NCBI GenBank assembly: GCA_002162765.1
Contig: MAAR01000004.1
Location: forward strand, 372,001 to 436,000
Direction: 5' to 3'
Source: Flavobacteriales bacterium 34_180_T64
Lineage (GTDB): Bacteria > Bacteroidota > Bacteroidia > Flavobacteriales > Flavobacteriaceae
DNA length: 64,000 nt
Of this stretch, positions 1-7,955 are shown in pieces. Position numbers and translations under genes: made by a program. The notes beneath the pieces were generated by a model. It saw nothing but the letters and a program-made list of their open reading frames with translations, was not told the DNA's origin and made no database searches. Every line of letters begins with the position of its first letter. Position 1 is the stretch's first letter.

Positions 1-183
1 ATTATTAGAATATGCTTTTCAAGAGTTATGTAGTCGAAAATTTAACGCTCACCTTACATTTTCATACTTCATATGGCAAATGAAAGTACTGATGAAATTT
101 ACGACAAATTATTTCGTTTTATTGACATAAACTTTATGTTATTAAAAGTTTAGTATTTTTACTAAATAAAATTGATTATTCCT
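1..183. other. Left edge, no clear gene
   Basis: On the plus strand a frame stays open from base 2 to a TAA at 128-130 (42 codons, entering from outside the window). It could be the 3' end of an upstream gene, but its composition is not convincing and an open frame this short is expected by chance in AT-rich DNA. I recognise no family in it. The rest is presumably the leader of the HD-PycTM gene; no clear promoter box was identified. Confidence 0.25.
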
Positions 184-1389
184 ATGGAGCATCTTGTAGC
201 AGCAGCTGAAAAACATGTTATTCATCTTATAAATGAAAAATTAGACAATACATTTGTCTATCATAATATAGTTCATACTCAAAGTGTAGTTAAAAGCACG
301 TTAGAGCTTGCAGATCTTTCAGAGTTGAATGATCGCGAAAAGCATTTATTGCTTATCAGTGCTTGGTTCCATGATACAGGTTATACAGAGAGTATTGAAA
401 ACCATGAAGATAAAAGTGTAGCAATTGCTAAAGATTTTTTAAAAACCCAAAACGTTACAGATGCTGATATCAAAGTTATAAGCGCCTTGATACTAGCTAC
501 TAAAATGGGATACGAGCCTCAAAATCAACTAGAAAGGATTATAAGAGATGCTGACTGCTCTCATATTGGCAGCAAAAACTTCATGAATATTACTGAATTA
601 CTTAGGAAAGAATGGGAGCTCAATTGTAGTAAGACATTAACTGAGGAACAATGGTTAGAGGAGAACATCAATTTTCTATCTACAAAGCATCGATTTTATT
701 CCGATGCTGCATCCTCAAATTGGGATAAGGGTAAAGGTAAAAACCTATCACAATTATTAAGAGCACATAAGAAATTAAAGCAGGACAACTCAAAATTAAA
801 GCACAAAACGGATGAATTAAAATTCAAAAAGAATAAGGTTGAATTACCTGAACGTGGGATTGAGACTATGTTTAGAGTTGCATTGAGAAACCATATTACG
901 CTTAGCGATATTGCTGATACTAAGGCGAACATTTTATTGTCGGTAAACGCAATTATTATCTCCTTAGTTCTATCGAATTTAGTATCGAAACTTGATAACC
1001 CTTCGAATGATTATTTAATTTGGCCGACTGTTATTTTTACTTTATTTACTGTTGCCTCAATAGTTTTATCTGTTTTAGCTACACGACCAAATGTAACACA
1101 GGGAAAGTTCAATAAACAAGATGTAGCTAATAAAAAGGTTAATCTACTCTTTTTTGGTAATTTTCATCAAATGAAGCTAGACGAGTTTGAATGGGCCATG
1201 GGTGAAATGATGCAGGATAGAGACTATTTATATGGCTCATTAACTAAAGATTTATACTTTTTGGGATTAGTACTAAATAGAAAATACAGCTTACTTAGAT
1301 CGACATACACAGTATTCATGCTAGGCATCGTAATTAGCGTTATTTCTTTTGGTGTCGCATTTTATTATTCGGGTGCGTCGACCCTATAA
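184..1389 (+). CDS. HD-domain phosphohydrolase fused to a PycTM (DUF5706) membrane domain
   Basis: Residues 1-200 form an HD metal-dependent phosphohydrolase: H27/H31, the H63-D64 doublet in AWFHDTGY, and a later Asp in IIRDADCSH near residue 124. From about residue 229 (MFRVALRNHITLSDIADTKA) the protein matches the PycTM effector domain of Pycsar anti-phage systems, with hydrophobic segments near 252-272, 287-307 and 375-395. HD domains hydrolyse phosphate esters, often nucleotides; PycTM proteins are thought to damage the membrane when they bind a cyclic pyrimidine nucleotide. No cyclase gene is adjacent, so a role in defence is inference. ATG 184 is preferred over the in-frame TTG at 172. 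The gene runs tail-to-tail with the GAF gene, 7 bp between stops. Confidence 0.85.
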   Translation: MEHLVAAAEKHVIHLINEKLDNTFVYHNIVHTQSVVKSTLELADLSELNDREKHLLLISAWFHDTGYTESIENHEDKSVAIAKDFLKTQNVTDADIKVISALILATKMGYEPQNQLERIIRDADCSHIGSKNFMNITELLRKEWELNCSKTLTEEQWLEENINFLSTKHRFYSDAASSNWDKGKGKNLSQLLRAHKKLKQDNSKLKHKTDELKFKKNKVELPERGIETMFRVALRNHITLSDIADTKANILLSVNAIIISLVLSNLVSKLDNPSNDYLIWPTVIFTLFTVASIVLSVLATRPNVTQGKFNKQDVANKKVNLLFFGNFHQMKLDEFEWAMGEMMQDRDYLYGSLTKDLYFLGLVLNRKYSLLRSTYTVFMLGIVISVISFGVAFYYSGASTL

Positions 1390-1396
1390 TTATTAA

Positions 1397-3769
1397 TTAG
1401 ACTTTAATTTCTTTTATTAAATCATCATAGGTATAGAATTCTTTATCTAGTTGATTTTTATGATAAAGCACACTAACTCGTAGTGCTTTCAGACCAGTAA
1501 CAGCCTGTAAATCTTGAAGCTCAACAATCTCAACATCAGTGTCTAAATAGTGCTTTGACTGCAAGAATTTAATATATCTTAAATATTCTATTTCGTCTTG
1601 TTTTTGCGAATAGACTACAGTGATTTTCCCTTTTTGTGTCACACGTTCATTGGTGCCTTTTATATACGCTTTATCAACACGTTTCTTTACAATTTCGTAT
1701 CTCGCATTATAAGTTCCATCGACATCAAATTGTTTTTCGTCCATTCTAAAACTTATAGATAATGGTTGATTAAAAACCAAAATCATAGATGCAACATCTA
1801 AGGAAATCGGAAAATCAGATCGCATAAGATAGTATGCATTTTCCATTTCGCACATAACTTGCAATTGCCATAATCTCAAATTATACAAATACACAGGATT
1901 AAAGCTATCCACCTTTGTAATAGATTCTCCAATATACATGTTATGCTCAACACCATCTGTTTTAAAACGCTCGAAATAATGTGGATACATTAGTTGTGCT
2001 TCATCTTGTTTTCGATCTAGCAACGATGACATTTCTTTATTAATCAAAGTAATGGTATCATCATAATTTTTTCTATGATTGTATAATACGTTTACCTTTT
2101 CATCAATACTTTCAAAATAAGATTCTATATCAGGTTTTAATGCCTCTGATTCATCCAAATGAATTAATAAAGGATCTATATCCTGTTTAAAAAACTCAGA
2201 GATTTGTTGCTCACTATCAACCTGAAAATGCGACTCAAGCCCCTCTAAATAACTATTTATTTGATAAATAAATTGCTCATAAATAGGTAAAGCCTCATTT
2301 AGTATAGCCTTTTTCAAAATAGCCTTAACCATTTCTAATTGAATGGTTAAATCTTGTTTTGTTGCCCAATTTCTAGCTTCAGAAGATCCTTTAATATCTA
2401 TTTGTCCATAAAGCGGATAAATATTATCGAATCCAATTTTATTAAAGGCAACTTTATTACCCTTCAATTGTTCTTTTATAAAATTCTTAGCTTCTCTTTC
2501 AAATTTCCAATACACACTAGGATGAATTGAAGTGCATTCTTGTTGAATAATCGCTTCAATTAAATTCTCCTCCTCTTTTCTAGATCGTTGCACAGCAGAT
2601 AGGATGTTTGGCATCACATCTATCAATTTATTAGCATTAATACTATTCAACACTTTTGGTTTATCAGACACAATTTCCAAAACCCCTAGCAACTCATTAT
2701 CATCTGCTATAGGCGCAAAAATGGCGCTTTTTATCCCTTGAGATTTCAAAGCGGCAATCTGCGGCGCTTTGCCTTTTGATAATTCATACATTTTATCAAC
2801 ATTAGAAATTGCGTAAAACGATTTTTTCTGTAGCAATTTTGCATACGACCCTTTACAAAGGGCATCAGAGCAATGCTTCACATCTAATTTATCTAATAAA
2901 AAACTTTGAACACCTTCGCCATAGACACGCTCAAAATTATTCTCTTCTTTATTAAAAATTGCGAACCCAACTTTAAGTTCCTTAATATTTAAAAGAGATC
3001 TGAAAATCTCATGAAAATCCTCCATGAAATTAGCATCCTTACGTTTATCTTCTCCAATTAAACTAGATTTGATATTTGAAATTGACTGATCATCAGTGAC
3101 GTCAAAAATATTTGAAATCACAAATCCCTTAAAAATGTAGCTTCCAGGAGGAAACTTTTCTTTCCAAATTTCAATGTTTTCAAAATTGTCTAACAATTCA
3201 TCATAATCTTTATTTGTGATTTTTCTAGCATTTTCGCTAGGCACAATTTCTGTAAAATCCGCATTATATAAAATTTTATAATACCGCATAATTCCATTCT
3301 TGTCAGGAATTTCATAGTAAAATGGACGCTTAAAATCTAAATCATAACCATAACAAAACTTAAGAATAATGGTACATGCAATAATATAAGTATCATCTTC
3401 TGGCATGTTTTTGATACTTAATTCAAAGTCATCTCCTGCTGCATTTATAATATTTTTAAACCGATTAGAGGAATTGAATATGAGATTATGAAATGGTACA
3501 GAAGCCGTTTTTATTTCATTATTTGTCAAGATAGGGTTAAACGAATCTTGCAGTATGATACTAATCTCTTTTTCTCTAGTTTCTAAAATTGAAGAATCAC
3601 TAAAACCATCACGCAATTCAGGATACTTATTAGCAACCTTTAAAATGCGCTTCGCTTTTTTTGCTATAAATTCTTCACCATCTTTTGCTAAAGATTCGTA
3701 ATGACTAAGTAGCTTATTAAAGCTAACTTTTAGTTTAAAAGGCGATTCTATATTATGATTAATATCCAC
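1397..3769 (-). CDS. Large GAF-domain protein, function unknown
   Basis: A cytoplasmic protein of about 790 residues without signal peptide or membrane segment. The middle (about 255-400) looks like a GAF sensor domain, with GIKSAIFAPIADDNELLGVLEIV as its last strands. The N-terminal 240 and C-terminal 390 residues match nothing I can name, apart from a YGQIDIKGSS stretch that I recall from other Bacteroidota GAF proteins. No kinase, cyclase or output domain is visible. The frame extends to a TTG at 3793, but that codon lies inside a -7 box (3791-3798), so transcription should begin downstream of it; the GTG at 3769 is the better start. I would call it a ligand-sensing signalling protein of unknown output. 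Confidence 0.7.
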   Translation of the reverse strand: MDINHNIESPFKLKVSFNKLLSHYESLAKDGEEFIAKKAKRILKVANKYPELRDGFSDSSILETREKEISIILQDSFNPILTNNEIKTASVPFHNLIFNSSNRFKNIINAAGDDFELSIKNMPEDDTYIIACTIILKFCYGYDLDFKRPFYYEIPDKNGIMRYYKILYNADFTEIVPSENARKITNKDYDELLDNFENIEIWKEKFPPGSYIFKGFVISNIFDVTDDQSISNIKSSLIGEDKRKDANFMEDFHEIFRSLLNIKELKVGFAIFNKEENNFERVYGEGVQSFLLDKLDVKHCSDALCKGSYAKLLQKKSFYAISNVDKMYELSKGKAPQIAALKSQGIKSAIFAPIADDNELLGVLEIVSDKPKVLNSINANKLIDVMPNILSAVQRSRKEEENLIEAIIQQECTSIHPSVYWKFEREAKNFIKEQLKGNKVAFNKIGFDNIYPLYGQIDIKGSSEARNWATKQDLTIQLEMVKAILKKAILNEALPIYEQFIYQINSYLEGLESHFQVDSEQQISEFFKQDIDPLLIHLDESEALKPDIESYFESIDEKVNVLYNHRKNYDDTITLINKEMSSLLDRKQDEAQLMYPHYFERFKTDGVEHNMYIGESITKVDSFNPVYLYNLRLWQLQVMCEMENAYYLMRSDFPISLDVASMILVFNQPLSISFRMDEKQFDVDGTYNARYEIVKKRVDKAYIKGTNERVTQKGKITVVYSQKQDEIEYLRYIKFLQSKHYLDTDVEIVELQDLQAVTGLKALRVSVLYHKNQLDKEFYTYDDLIKEIKV

Positions 3770-3790
3770 GATGTTGGTTTTCTTATAAAA

Positions 3791-3798
3791 CAAAGTTA
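3791..3798 (-). promoter_or_regulatory. Candidate -7 box for the GAF gene
   Basis: Read on the minus strand these bases are TAACTTTG, an exact match to the Bacteroidota -7 consensus TAnnTTTG. A start site about 7 bp further on falls near 3784, about 15 bp before the GTG at 3769. No clear TTTG -33 box was seen. Confidence 0.4.
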
Positions 3799-4038
3799 CA
3801 AATATTTAAATTTAGTCGTTAGAAGTAAGACTAGCTAACATGTTTAATGTTACATTTTAAATGTTAAACTCTATTATCAATTTAACTATTGCCGGCTTTA
3901 GAAAGTACGTCATGACAATAAGAAATTAGTTGTTAACCATTTGCAATTTTAAATTGTTTGTAATTTTTTAACTCTTTGATTATGAATACTATATTTTAAT
4001 TTACCTTGAACTTCATATTAACTAATAAAATAACAAAT

Positions 4039-4461
4039 ATGTTTTCAAAAACAAATTTAATGTCGACCTTGGTTACTACGATATGGGGCTTTTTCGGAGG
4101 CTACCTATTGTGGGGGCTTATTGGTGACCCCATTTTAAAAGACCATACTGTATCTTCAGGACTCATGAAAGATCCACCCGATTTTATGCATTTAGTGATT
4201 GGCTGTCTAATTGTTGGATTTGTTGTATCTACAATATATTCAAAATGGGCTAGAGGAGCACATAGTATGTCGCAAGGTGCGCAATATGGAATATGGCTTG
4301 GAATTTTAATGGGTTTAGGCAGTGGCATGATTGATTTTGCAACTTCAAATCTACTTGACTTGTCAGGAACTCTTATAAACGCTGTGGTTTACATCGTACA
4401 TTTCGGAATTATGGGTGTTTTTGTTAGCTTAATTTATGGTAAAATGAAATCTGAAGATTAA
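4039..4461 (+). CDS. Small four-helix inner-membrane protein
   Basis: A protein of 140 residues with four hydrophobic segments (about 10-30, 52-70, 87-107, 115-135) and many glycines, for example GIWLGILMGLGSGMIDF. There is no enzyme motif, and I know it only as a conserved hypothetical membrane protein in flavobacteria. The open frame reaches a TTG at 4006, but the first ATG at 4039 gives a normal short N-terminus before the first helix. It is followed by an intrinsic terminator, so it is probably monocistronic. No function can be assigned. Confidence 0.6.
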   Translation: MFSKTNLMSTLVTTIWGFFGGYLLWGLIGDPILKDHTVSSGLMKDPPDFMHLVIGCLIVGFVVSTIYSKWARGAHSMSQGAQYGIWLGILMGLGSGMIDFATSNLLDLSGTLINAVVYIVHFGIMGVFVSLIYGKMKSED

Positions 4462-4482
4462 CTTCATTACTTTTTATACTAA

Positions 4483-4512
4483 AAAAAGCTTCTCAAAATA
4501 GAGAAGCTTTTT
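4483..4512. terminator. Bidirectional intrinsic terminator
   Basis: Perfect 12-bp arms AAAAAGCTTCTC (4483-4494) and GAGAAGCTTTTT (4501-4512) enclose a 6-base loop. The A/T ends give a U-run in either direction, so it can end both the small membrane-protein transcript and the tRNA transcript. Confidence 0.8.
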
Positions 4513-4519
4513 GCTTTTG

Positions 4520-4601
4520 TACGGGCGGAGAGACTCGAACTCTCACACCTCGCGGCACTAGATCCTAAGTCTAGCGTGTCTACCAATTCCACCACGCCCG
4601 C
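4520..4601 (-). tRNA. tRNA-Leu (UAG)
   Basis: The minus strand begins GCGGGCGTGGTGGAATTGG, a leucine tRNA start with the D-loop TGGTAGAC. The anticodon stem-loop CTAGA-CTTAGGA-TCTAG presents TAG (UAG), reading CUA and other CUN codons. The T arm GAGTTCGAGTCTC is intact and the acceptor stem closes with a G-U first pair and discriminator A. CCA is not encoded. The size, about 82 nt, and the long variable arm fit class II tRNA-Leu. Confidence 0.95.
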
Positions 4602-4675
4602 AAAAGGACTGCAAATATAAAAATTAGTTTCAATATACAAACGTATCTTTTAAGAAAAAGTTCTCATTGTTTTTG

Positions 4676-4683
4676 TATTTTTG
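4676..4683 (+). promoter_or_regulatory. Candidate -7 box for the M20 dipeptidase
   Basis: TATTTTTG matches TAnnTTTG exactly and lies 20 bp before the ATG at 4704, placing a start site near 4690 and giving a short leader. No clear TTTG lies at -33. Confidence 0.45.
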
Positions 4684-4703
4684 AAGCCAATTTAAAAACT
4701 TTC

Positions 4704-6092
4704 ATGAAAAATATTCAATCTTACATCAACGAACATAAAGACCGATTTCTAAATGAATTAATAGAACTTCTAAAGATTCCATCTGTAAGTGCTGATTCTG
4801 CTTATAAAAATGATGTGTTGAAAACCGCTGAAGCTGTTAAAAAAAGTTTAGAAAAAGCAGGGTGTGACTCGGTTGAAATTTGTGAAACTGAAGGCTATCC
4901 TATTGTTTATGGTGAAAAAATTGTGGATTCGAATCTACCTACAATTTTAGTATATGGTCATTATGATGTGCAACCAGCAGATCCCATTGAATTATGGGAT
5001 TCAGCACCTTTTGAACCAATTATTAAATCTACTGAAATACACCCAGAAGGCGCGATTTTTGCCCGAGGAGCCTGTGATGATAAGGGTCAAATGTACATGC
5101 ACGTTAAGGCTATGGAATTCATGACTTCAACGAATCAGTTGCCGTGTAATGTGAAATTCATGATAGAAGGAGAGGAAGAAGTAGGAAGCGTGAGTCTTTC
5201 AAAATTTGTAAAAGACAATCATGAAAAGCTTAAAAATGATGTCATTCTTATTTCTGACACTGGGATGATTTCAAAAGAGACACCATCAATTACAACTGGT
5301 TTAAGAGGATTAAGCTATGTTGAAGTTGAAGTCACTGGACCGAATAGAGATTTACACTCAGGTCTATATGGTGGAGCAGTAGCAAACCCTATTAATATTT
5401 TAACTAAAATGATTGCATCACTTCATGATGAAAACAATCACATAACAATACCTGGATTCTATGATAAAGTGGAAGAATTATCATTAAATGAACGTGCAGA
5501 AATGGCAAAAGCGCCGTTTTCATTAGATCGATATAAGGCTGCTTTGGATATCGATTCAGTTTACGGCGAAGAGGGTTATTCTACGAATGAACGCAATTCA
5601 ATCCGTCCTACTTTAGATGTCAATGGAATTTGGGGAGGCTATACAGGAGAAGGAGCAAAAACTGTCATTGCGAGTAAAGCTTATGCGAAAATTTCAATGC
5701 GTTTAGTACCAAATCAAGATTGGGAAGATATTACAGAATTATTCAAAACTCATTTTGAAAGTATTGCACCAAGTGGCACTAGAATAAAAGTAACACCTCA
5801 TCATGGCGGACAAGGATATGTAACACCTATAGATAGCATTGGCTATCAAGCAGCATCAAAAGCGTATCAAGAAACATTTGGAAAAACACCAATACCTCAG
5901 CGTAGTGGCGGAAGCATTCCTATTGTGGCACTTTTTGAAAAAGAACTTAAAAGCAAAACCATTTTAATGGGATTTGGTTTAGACAGTGATGCTATACATT
6001 CACCAAATGAACATTTTGGGGTTTGGAATTATTTAAAAGGCATAGAAACAATTCCTTTATTCTATAAATATTTCACTGAATTAAAAGCCTAA
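4704..6092 (+). CDS. M20 family dipeptidase
   Basis: A cytosolic zinc dipeptidase of 462 residues, similar to CNDP2/carnosinase-type M20 enzymes. The co-catalytic motifs are present in order: YGHYDVQPADP (metal His, Asp) near 90, RGACDDKGQ (bridging Asp) near 120, the acidic pair in MIEGEEEVGS near 153 (general base and metal ligand), and the C-terminal metal His in DSDAIHSPNEHFGV near 437. The dimerisation domain interrupts the catalytic domain as usual. It would finish peptide breakdown by cutting dipeptides. There is no signal peptide. It has its own promoter candidate and meets the M28 peptidase tail-to-tail with 1 bp between, so it is probably a single-gene unit. Confidence 0.9.
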   Translation: MKNIQSYINEHKDRFLNELIELLKIPSVSADSAYKNDVLKTAEAVKKSLEKAGCDSVEICETEGYPIVYGEKIVDSNLPTILVYGHYDVQPADPIELWDSAPFEPIIKSTEIHPEGAIFARGACDDKGQMYMHVKAMEFMTSTNQLPCNVKFMIEGEEEVGSVSLSKFVKDNHEKLKNDVILISDTGMISKETPSITTGLRGLSYVEVEVTGPNRDLHSGLYGGAVANPINILTKMIASLHDENNHITIPGFYDKVEELSLNERAEMAKAPFSLDRYKAALDIDSVYGEEGYSTNERNSIRPTLDVNGIWGGYTGEGAKTVIASKAYAKISMRLVPNQDWEDITELFKTHFESIAPSGTRIKVTPHHGGQGYVTPIDSIGYQAASKAYQETFGKTPIPQRSGGSIPIVALFEKELKSKTILMGFGLDSDAIHSPNEHFGVWNYLKGIETIPLFYKYFTELKA

Positions 6093-6093
6093 T

Positions 6094-7461
6094 TTATTCT
6101 TTTACAATCTTATAAGTCCCTAATTTTTCTTTAGTGTTTACATTTAAAAAGTAAATACCTTTTGATAGGGTCTTTATATTTAATGTGGTACGCCTTTTTT
6201 GCGATTGAACACTCAACACCAATTTACCGGATACATCATAAATATTAAATATGTAATCATCATCTGTGGCCGCTTCTATGTTAAGAATTGTTTTTACAGG
6301 ATTTGGATACACCTGTATTTCGTTCGGCAGAAACGCATCTAATCCCAGCGTATCAAACACAATGCAATCGCTTAATTCAATGCAAGACCCAGAAGTAATT
6401 TCCACAGCATATACACCATCAAAAGATGGCATAAACGATTGATTTGTTTCTAAAGGAATGGGTATATTCGTATTACAATCCAACCACTGATACGACGCTG
6501 AAGCCTGATTAGCTGTGAGCGTAGTTGCTGTTTGCGAGACTGAATTATCTACGGCAACCAATCCTCCTTTAGTAACCATATAACCCATTATTAATCTCGC
6601 CAATTCATGATAATAAGGAAAATCTAAAGTGCTATATCGATCACCTGAAGAATGATAAAATGGTGTTTGATCATTATTTTCCCAAGATTCTCCTACTAAT
6701 ACTGCAGGAAACCCTCGATTCCAAAAACTAGAATGATCACTAGCTGAAGTTCCTGGATTAACAACATTAACATTTAAATTAAAACTATAATTAGGGTGAT
6801 TTAATATATCTACAATATCAGTCCCCATTGCAATTGACGAAGCATCTCCTTGTCGCACATCAATATCAAAACCATCGTCATTATCACCATCATATCCCAT
6901 CATATCAATATTTAGAACGCCTAATAGATTGTCGCCATTAGTAACGGCTTCAATCGCATAAAAACGTGAACCATTTAATCCATTTTCTTCTTCATCCCAT
7001 AAGGCATAGACGATCGTGTTATCTAAACATTGCTTTGATAAAATTCGGGCTATTTCTAGAACAGCAGCAGTACCACTGGCATTATCATCTGCACAATAAT
7101 CTGTAACGGAATCATAATGTGCACAAATTAAATAAATATCATCTGGATTCGTTTTGCCAATCTGTGTCGCTATTATGTTTCTTCCATTTGCATTAAACGC
7201 TTGATCCGTAACTGTTACATTATCTAAGCCCTCGAATTTCTGTTTAATATAATCAGCTGCATCTTCATTATTAGCTTGTTGTCTATTGATTATTGTTTTA
7301 GTAACACCGTAAACAACTGTGCTCTGTTCACCTGTAATTTCACGGAGCGTAAGTTGTAAGGAATCTAAATTCACCTGATTAATAATATCATTAATTGTCT
7401 GACTAAATGTAGAGATAGTAAACAGGAGAGAACAAATCAAAAAAGAAATTTGTTTATGCAT
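6094..7461 (-). CDS. Secreted M28 aminopeptidase with T9SS sorting tail
   Basis: The signal peptide MHKQISFLICSLLFTISTFS is followed by an M28 zinc peptidase domain (about 70-300): AHYDSVTD (metal His and Asp), ADDNASGTAAVLEIAR (bridging Asp), WDEEENGLNGS (Glu base), NIDMMGYDGD (metal Asp) and SDHSSFWNRGFPAVLV (metal His). A linker resembling a PKD/SprB-type adhesion segment follows. The last 80 residues are a type A T9SS sorting domain (YPNPVKTILNI, SGKLVL, LSKGIYFLNV, YKIVKE). The protein is therefore exported by Sec and then placed at the cell surface or released. It would cut free N-terminal residues from external peptides. Confidence 0.9.
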   Translation of the reverse strand: MHKQISFLICSLLFTISTFSQTINDIINQVNLDSLQLTLREITGEQSTVVYGVTKTIINRQQANNEDAADYIKQKFEGLDNVTVTDQAFNANGRNIIATQIGKTNPDDIYLICAHYDSVTDYCADDNASGTAAVLEIARILSKQCLDNTIVYALWDEEENGLNGSRFYAIEAVTNGDNLLGVLNIDMMGYDGDNDDGFDIDVRQGDASSIAMGTDIVDILNHPNYSFNLNVNVVNPGTSASDHSSFWNRGFPAVLVGESWENNDQTPFYHSSGDRYSTLDFPYYHELARLIMGYMVTKGGLVAVDNSVSQTATTLTANQASASYQWLDCNTNIPIPLETNQSFMPSFDGVYAVEITSGSCIELSDCIVFDTLGLDAFLPNEIQVYPNPVKTILNIEAATDDDYIFNIYDVSGKLVLSVQSQKRRTTLNIKTLSKGIYFLNVNTKEKLGTYKIVKE

Positions 7462-7489
7462 TTTATTGGGGTTTTATAGGCTTTCATTG

Positions 7490-7497
7490 CAAATATA
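7490..7497 (-). promoter_or_regulatory. Candidate -7 box for the M28 peptidase
   Basis: The minus strand reads TATATTTG, an exact TAnnTTTG. It lies 29 bp before the ATG at 7461. No clear -33 box was found. Confidence 0.45.
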
Positions 7498-7529
7498 ACA
7501 GATTTATAATAATTTTAACTGTAGTCGCA

Positions 7530-7584
7530 TTTGGATATGTTGATTTTTATTCTACATTTGTAGAACTAACTCTAAACATGTAGA
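7530..7584 (+). promoter_or_regulatory. BlaI-type promoter with two operators
   Basis: TTTG at 7530-7533, a 19-bp spacer and TACATTTG at 7553-7560 make a full Bacteroidota promoter. The -7 box lies inside a perfect inverted repeat, TTCTACATTTGTAGAA (7550-7565). A second copy of the same TCTA-N6-TAGA design, TCTAAACATGTAGA, follows at 7571-7584, centred 20 bp downstream, about two helical turns. BlaI/MecI repressors bind palindromes with TACA/TGTA half-sites, so this is very probably the self-regulated operator of the next two genes. Confidence 0.8.
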
Positions 7585-7587
7585 ACT

Positions 7588-7953
7588 GTGCAATTATCCA
7601 AAACCGAAGAACAATTAATGCAATACCTCTGGACCCTCGAAAGAGCCTTTATGAAAGATTTATTAGATTCTTATGCTGAACCTAAGCCAGCAACGACAAC
7701 CGTAGCTACCCTTCTAAAACGAATGATTGATAAAGGATTTGTAGCTTATAAGCTCTATGGAAAATCAAGAGAATACTATCCTTTAGTTAGAAAGAAAGAT
7801 TATTTTTCAAAGCATATGAATACTATGATAAAAACCTTTTTTGATGATAGCGCTTCACAATTCGCTTCTTTTTTCACCAAAGAAACTAATTTGTCTAAAG
7901 AAGAACTCGAAGATTTAAAATCATTAATTGATAGTGAAATAAAAAAGAAATAA
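7588..7953 (+). CDS. BlaI/MecI/CopY family repressor
   Basis: A protein of 121 residues with the family's winged helix at about 1-75 (LSKTEEQLMQYLW, then TTTVATLLKRMIDKGFVAY as recognition helix and wing) and a C-terminal dimerisation helix pair. The start is a GTG at 7588; homologous proteins begin at this point and no suitable ATG lies upstream. It would dimerise on the two operators just upstream and be inactivated by cleavage on a signal from the next gene's product, 2 bp downstream. The target is unknown, since no beta-lactamase or efflux gene is adjacent; in Bacteroidota such pairs often control envelope-stress genes. Confidence 0.9.
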   Translation: MQLSKTEEQLMQYLWTLERAFMKDLLDSYAEPKPATTTVATLLKRMIDKGFVAYKLYGKSREYYPLVRKKDYFSKHMNTMIKTFFDDSASQFASFFTKETNLSKEELEDLKSLIDSEIKKK

Positions 7954-7955
7954 TC

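Noticed and set aside
2-130. Plus-strand frame open from the window edge
   Set aside because: 42 codons without recognisable protein features; too short to call a gene.
184-3793. HD-PycTM and GAF genes as a Pycsar defence pair
   Set aside because: The GAF protein shows no cyclase motif and the genes converge rather than form an operon. No support beyond proximity.
3814-3822. AGTCGTTAG, identical to a word near the DUF4114 promoter, upstream of the GAF gene
   Set aside because: No second repeat at 21 bp and a different distance to the -7 box; probably chance.
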